NCBI GenBank assembly: GCA_030655075.1
Contig: JAURWE010000055.1
Span: 351,924 to 415,923, forward strand
From: Pararhizobium sp.
GTDB lineage: Bacteria > Pseudomonadota > Alphaproteobacteria > Rhizobiales > Rhizobiaceae
Direction: 5' to 3'
Length of the DNA stretch: 64,000 nucleotides
Shown here: positions 60,559 through 64,000 of the stretch, piece by piece
How positions within the stretch are numbered: the first letter of the stretch is position 1
How the letters are laid out: each line of letters starts with the position of its first letter
The notes under the pieces: model-generated
Database searches by the model: none
The model's input: only the letters and a program-made list of their open reading frames with translations
What the model was told of the DNA's origin: nothing
Program-made: the position numbers and the translations under genes

Positions 60559-61039
60559 GGATGCTTCTCTCCCCGGAATGGTCTGTCGTTTCTTGGTATA
60601 AATCTATCTAGCATCCCAAAACAAAGCTGTCGAGAAAATTTTCTTCATAAAACTGCGGTTGTGAAAATTAGCGCTAAACGATCGACGGTGCCTGTCATTT
60701 CGCCGATTATAACGCTGGTTTTAAACGATTAAATTAAAAATTTCCGTAGCGTAAAATATTTTCATATCTCCGAACCTGATGCCGCAACGACGTTTCTCAA
60801 TAAGATTTTTCGATGTTTTGGAAAATTTCTTTCACACAGGGAGCCGCCTTTTCCAGCAGGAATCGGCTCTTGATTTCCCACCCTTCCGCAGAGCCAACAA
60901 TCCGCCGTCCGGCGCTCCCCGCTGTTTGTTAGGAAAAGCTTGGATTGCCGGAGGTGAAAACTTTTATTCTTGCTTGGGAAATGCTAGACCGGTGGCCCTG
61001 CCGCAGTGGCAACCCATCTCGCAGAAACGGGAATCGTGC
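60559..61039. promoter_or_regulatory. Divergent control region with AT-rich palindromic half-sites
   Basis: A 480-bp AT-rich gap between the E1 alpha operon and rpiR. Similar motifs recur: GAAAATTTTC at 60634-60643, GTGAAAATTA at 60661, GTAAAATATTTTCA at 60751, and GGAAAATTTCTTTCAC at 60820. They resemble TGAAA-N4-TTTCA palindromes and the sites at 63694 and 63828. They are candidate operators for the RpiR regulator. No gene is seen here. Confidence 0.55.
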
Positions 61040-61951
61040 ATGACTGAGCCTCGCCAGCTTTCGGATCTTCAGCAAAGCGACCTTCTGGAGCGCATCCAGG
61101 AACGGTACGGCACACTGCGGAAGTCTGAGCGGATCGTGGCCGATTTCCTGCGCAACAATGCCGGCAAGCGGCTCGATTCCTCGATCACCGAGCTCGGCCG
61201 CAATCTCGGCGTCAGCGAAGCGACGATCAGCCGGGTCAGCCGCGCGCTCGGCTACGAGGGCTATCCCGACATGAAGCTGTCGCTGGCTGAAGGCGCGCGC
61301 AGCCGCCGGTCTTTCGTCAACATTCCCCTTGAGATCGAAGACGGCGATTCCCTGATCGCCACCAGCAGCAAGCTCGCCTCGCTGTTGATTTCGGGCCTTG
61401 AAGGCACCCACCGGATGCTGGACGCGCAGCGGCTGGATCTGGCGGTCGAGGCGCTGCACAAGGCGCGCAGGATCGTCTTCGTCGGCGTCGGCGGTGCGGC
61501 CTCCATTTGCGACGAGGCGGCGCATCTGTTCATGAAGGCCGGCTTCGACGCAACGAGCTACCGCGACGGCTACACGCAGACGATCGTGGCGGCGACGCTG
61601 CAGCCCGATGACGTGATGGTCGGCATCTCGCACACGGGAACAACGGAAACCGTGACCGATGCGCTGCTTCTGGCCAAGGAGCGGACGGCAACGACGATCG
61701 CCATCACCAGCAACGCCAATTCCGAGGTGGCAAAGGCCGCCAGCGTGTCGCTGACGACCTGGGGGGCCAGCCAGCAGCTGGTGCCATTGCATGGCGACTT
61801 TCTCGAGGGGCGCATCAGCCAGCTGTTCCTGATCGATCTTCTCTATGTCGGCACGCTGTTTCGCACCGGAGAAAAGACCGCCGCCAGCCTTCGCACCACG
61901 GGTGCTGCGCTGGAAAAACGGTATCGTCACAGGGCCAACGGCCCGGCCTGA
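61040..61951 (+). CDS. RpiR-family transcriptional regulator with SIS domain
   Basis: A 303-residue regulator from ATG 61040 (GGGA upstream); the open frame to 60779 runs through the control region. N-terminal HTH-6 domain (ITELGRNLGVSEATISRVSRALGYEGYPDMKLSL in parts) followed by a SIS sugar-phosphate-binding domain (IVFVGVGGAASICDEAAHLF; VGISHTGTTETVTDAL). RpiR proteins repress sugar catabolic operons until a sugar phosphate binds. It is divergent from the operon at 60558 and near the aldolase operon. Confidence 0.93.
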   Translation: MTEPRQLSDLQQSDLLERIQERYGTLRKSERIVADFLRNNAGKRLDSSITELGRNLGVSEATISRVSRALGYEGYPDMKLSLAEGARSRRSFVNIPLEIEDGDSLIATSSKLASLLISGLEGTHRMLDAQRLDLAVEALHKARRIVFVGVGGAASICDEAAHLFMKAGFDATSYRDGYTQTIVAATLQPDDVMVGISHTGTTETVTDALLLAKERTATTIAITSNANSEVAKAASVSLTTWGASQQLVPLHGDFLEGRISQLFLIDLLYVGTLFRTGEKTAASLRTTGAALEKRYRHRANGPA

Positions 61952-61976
61952 TATCGAGCCAGCGGCCCGGCCTGAT
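61939..61976. repeat. 14-bp direct repeat at the 3' end of rpiR
   Basis: CGGCCCGGCCTGAT occurs at 61939 and again at 61963, 24 bp apart. The first copy contains the rpiR stop codon; the second lies between rpiR and the convergent HAD gene. It looks like a local tandem duplication. Confidence 0.8.
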
Positions 61977-61977
61977 C

Positions 61978-62694
61978 TTACCCGGCGAGCGCCTTGTCCT
62001 CGACGATGGCGCGGCAGGCGGGAATATCGATGCCGGCATCAAGGTCGGACACGACCCGATCGGCCAGATGAAAATCCTCCTCGCCCGTGTAAGAGGAAAT
62101 GGTGACGATGCAGCGCATGCCGGCCGCCTTGGCAGCCCGCAGCCCGTTGTTGCTGTCTTCGATGACCATGCAGCTGGCAGGCGTCAGGTGTAAGGTGGCC
62201 GCTGCAAGCGTGTAAATGTCGGGCGCCGGCTTCTTGGCGGCAACGACGTCTCCGGCAAAGACGGTGATCTTGGCGGAGCGCTCCGGCCCGAGCATGACGT
62301 CGACAACCGCCTGGACCGCCTTCTCGTTCGAGGTCGAGCAGACCGCAAGGGTGATCCCGGCGGCGATCGCCTCGTCGACGATACGGCGAATGCCCGGGCG
62401 AAGGGGCAGCGCACCGGTGCTGATCAGGGTCATGAAAATATCGGTCTTCAGGTGATGGATCCGCAGGATCAGCGCATCGCGATCGGGATGGTTCTGCGGC
62501 CATCCGGTCTCGTCGAAATGTTTGCGCATCCGCTCCTTGCCACCGGCCGTCAGCAGCAGTTGCCCGTAGCGCTCGACGCTCCAGACGCAGTCGAGACCGA
62601 TCTGGGCGAAGGCCTGGTTGAAGGCGACACGATGGCCGTCGCGCTCTGTATCGACGAGCACGCCGTCACAATCGAAAATCAGCGCCTGCATCAT
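61978..62694 (-). CDS. HAD phosphatase / mutase (CbbY-like)
   Basis: A 238-residue HAD protein. Motif I is IFDCDGVLVDTE, motif II CSTSNEK, motif III KKPAPDIY, motif IV VIEDSNNGLRAAKAAG. The helical cap matches CbbY-type phosphatases, which act on sugar bisphosphates. Start ATG 62694, or ATG 62691. It follows the class II aldolase gene by three bases, so the two are co-translated. Confidence 0.9.
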   Translation of the reverse strand: MMQALIFDCDGVLVDTERDGHRVAFNQAFAQIGLDCVWSVERYGQLLLTAGGKERMRKHFDETGWPQNHPDRDALILRIHHLKTDIFMTLISTGALPLRPGIRRIVDEAIAAGITLAVCSTSNEKAVQAVVDVMLGPERSAKITVFAGDVVAAKKPAPDIYTLAAATLHLTPASCMVIEDSNNGLRAAKAAGMRCIVTISSYTGEEDFHLADRVVSDLDAGIDIPACRAIVEDKALAG

Positions 62695-62697
62695 GGC

Positions 62698-63579
62698 TCA
62701 GGCCTCCGCGCCGGCGGCGTGGGCCGCCTTGCCGTTGGAGCCGAAGGCGGTGATCATGTCGCCGACATCCTTCTTCATGGCGTCATACTGGCCGATGATG
62801 AAAGGCAGTGGCTCCTCCAGCTTGGGCTTTTCCTGCCGGACATTGACGAAGCCTTCGATGAAGCGGTGTTTGTGCATGGTGGAAATGTTGACCTTGGCGC
62901 AGCCTCCGGCGATGCAGCGGTCGAACTGTTCCTGGCTCAGGCCCGTGCCGCCGTGCAGCGCGATCGGAATGCCGACCGCCGTGGCGATCTTTTCGAGCAG
63001 CGCATAGGCGATCTTCGGCTGGCCCTTGTAGAAGCCGTGCGCCGTGCCGATGGCGGGCGCGAAGACGGCCAGGTTCGGCATGTTTTTCACAAATTCGAGG
63101 CACTCGTCATAGTCGGCGAGAATGGCGGAATCTTCCGCCACGAACTTGTCGTCCTCGACGCCGCCGATGGCGCCGATCTCGGCCTCGAGGCCGACACCGG
63201 CGGCTTCGGTCAACGCGTAGATCGTTTCCGAGCGGGCGCGGTTTTCGGCAAATGGCAGCGACGAGCCGTCGAACATCACAGAGGTCCAGCCGGCATCGAT
63301 GCAGCGCTTGATGACATCATCGTCGCTGCAGTGGTCGAGATGGAGCGCAACAGGAATATCGGCGTCTTCGGCCATCATCCGCACCCAGGTGGCGATCGGC
63401 TTGAAGCCCCAGTGGCGGATGGTCTTGACCGAGACCTGGACAATGATCGGCGCCTTCATGCCGGCCGCCCCTTCGACGATCGAGCGTGCGCTGTTGTAGT
63501 CGATCATGTTGAAGGCGGCGATGCCGTAGCCTGCTGCCTGCGCCCGCTTGAGCATCGGTCCCATCGATACGAATGCCAT
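62698..63579 (-). CDS. Class II fructose-bisphosphate-aldolase-family protein
   Basis: A 293-residue zinc-dependent aldolase from ATG 63579 (AGGAAC upstream). Zinc and catalytic residues: HLDHCSDDD, the second His in IGTAHGFYKG and the third in ALHGGTGL; the phosphate-binding end is KVNIST. It is closer to KbaY/GatY-like and ketose-bisphosphate aldolases than to the housekeeping FBA. First gene of an operon with the CbbY-like phosphatase, next to the RpiR regulator. Confidence 0.92.
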   Translation of the reverse strand: MAFVSMGPMLKRAQAAGYGIAAFNMIDYNSARSIVEGAAGMKAPIIVQVSVKTIRHWGFKPIATWVRMMAEDADIPVALHLDHCSDDDVIKRCIDAGWTSVMFDGSSLPFAENRARSETIYALTEAAGVGLEAEIGAIGGVEDDKFVAEDSAILADYDECLEFVKNMPNLAVFAPAIGTAHGFYKGQPKIAYALLEKIATAVGIPIALHGGTGLSQEQFDRCIAGGCAKVNISTMHKHRFIEGFVNVRQEKPKLEEPLPFIIGQYDAMKKDVGDMITAFGSNGKAAHAAGAEA

Positions 63580-63854
63580 GTTCCTGCCCATCCCCGTGTC
63601 TGTCTGTTGTCAGGACCGGTCTCCGGCAGGCTCACTGTCCGGGCGGTCTCGGGCCAACGGCGGCCCTTGCGATACTGATATCAAACACAGAGATTTTGTA
63701 AATAATTTTCTCACTTCTCAAGAAATGGATTTCTCAATATTTTCAATGGATATCACAATCGCGTTCGAAAAATATGCGGTTCTTCTGTCTTCGATAGTCT
63801 GCTCCTTCGATAGAAACAGCAGTGTTGTGAAAATTATTTCATTCCTTCGAATGT
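63580..63854. promoter_or_regulatory. Control region of the aldolase operon with two related palindromes
   Basis: About 270 bp, AT-rich from 63690. The site GTAAATAATTTTCTCAC (63698-63714) and the palindrome TGAAAATTATTTCA (63828-63841) share GAAAATTATTT on opposite strands. They match the style of the sites in 60634-60835. No gene is seen here. Confidence 0.55.
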
Positions 63855-63896
63855 GCAAAAAACCAAAAACCGCCCGGTAGTTTCCTTCCGGGCGGC
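63855..63896 (-). terminator. Rho-independent terminator after the binding-protein gene
   Basis: CCGCCCGG (63870) pairs with CCGGGCGG (63888). On the minus strand the hairpin is followed by TTTTTGGTTTTTT. Confidence 0.88.
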
Positions 63897-63937
63897 TGTG
63901 GTGCGGTGTGGTATCCGTCTTGTCAGATCGTTGGCAG

Positions 63938-64000
63938 TTATTTCTGCCAGGATTTGACGAGTTCGTCGTAGTTGACGGTTACGGGTTTTTCCTTTTCGTT
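63938..64000 (-). CDS. C-terminal end of a probable sugar ABC transporter substrate-binding protein
   Basis: Only the last 20 residues are in the window (PVTVNYDELVKSWQK then stop TAA at 63938). The ending is typical of carbohydrate-binding ABC transporter proteins of the family-1 type. Its position in line with the aldolase operon suggests a transporter for the substrate of this locus. Identification rests on a very short stretch. Confidence 0.5.
   Translation of the reverse strand, partial: NEKEKPVTVNYDELVKSWQK

Overview
The window is high-GC chromosomal DNA from a member of the Rhizobiaceae (Agrobacterium/Rhizobium group). Several things point there: gene orders such as aroA-cmk-rpsA, an EPSP synthase very close to the Agrobacterium CP4 type, a BA14K-family protein, an MbfA-type ferritin/VIT1 iron exporter with an Irr-type box, TIGR02300 and other small alphaproteobacterial families, and GC-rich palindromic intergenic repeats. 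I see no plasmid or phage genes and no CRISPR. Most of the window is ordinary core genome.

Layout. 1-2.2 kb: edge of an unidentified gene, a divergent GntR regulator and an aldo/keto reductase. 2.3-12.3 kb (minus strand): pheS and pheT separated by a DUF4160/DUF2442 pair, a small kinase-like gene, rpmI-rplT, a two-component system preceded by two secreted Asp/Gly/Ser-rich proteins, and infC with an ATT start codon. 12.4-24.4 kb: hydrolases, cfa, mbfA under an Irr-type box, an EamA exporter, a ParDE-type toxin-antitoxin pair, a GNAT/XRE pair, an MFS carrier, lepA and a minimal flagellar-rod-like protein. 24.6-30.3 kb: a MASE1-like diguanylate cyclase, a repeat-rich gap, and a compact phospholipid module (acyltransferase, CdsA-like, small membrane protein, CDP-alcohol transferase with altered motif). 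30.5-38.9 kb: small secreted proteins, DoxX, SelW-like, YqaA, phosphomannomutase, tRNA-Leu(CAG), D-threonine aldolase type, pncB, RNase D. 39-44.2 kb: a NAMPT-type nadV flanked by two large unknown proteins that share a sequence module. 44.3-48.8 kb: rpsA, cmk, aroA, TIGR02300. 49.0-50.5 kb: tRNA-Ala(GGC) followed by an AT-richer cargo gene encoding a PD-(D/E)xK nuclease.

51.9-64 kb is the most interesting part. It holds an eight-gene minus-strand operon: acetoin-type E1 alpha, E1 beta, a transaldolase-family protein, a lipoyl/alpha-beta-hydrolase E2, an E3, a HAD phosphatase, an EryC-like epimerase and a TpiB/EryH-like isomerase. A divergent RpiR regulator, a CbbY-like phosphatase with a class II aldolase, and the end of a probable sugar-binding protein follow. 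Shared AT-rich palindromes lie in front of both operons. The gene set suggests carbohydrate catabolism that joins tetrulose-phosphate isomerisation to a thiamine/lipoate dehydrogenase; the substrate is not known.

Start sites were chosen by eye from ribosome binding sites and family N-termini. Family assignments rest on recognised motifs and memory, not on searches.
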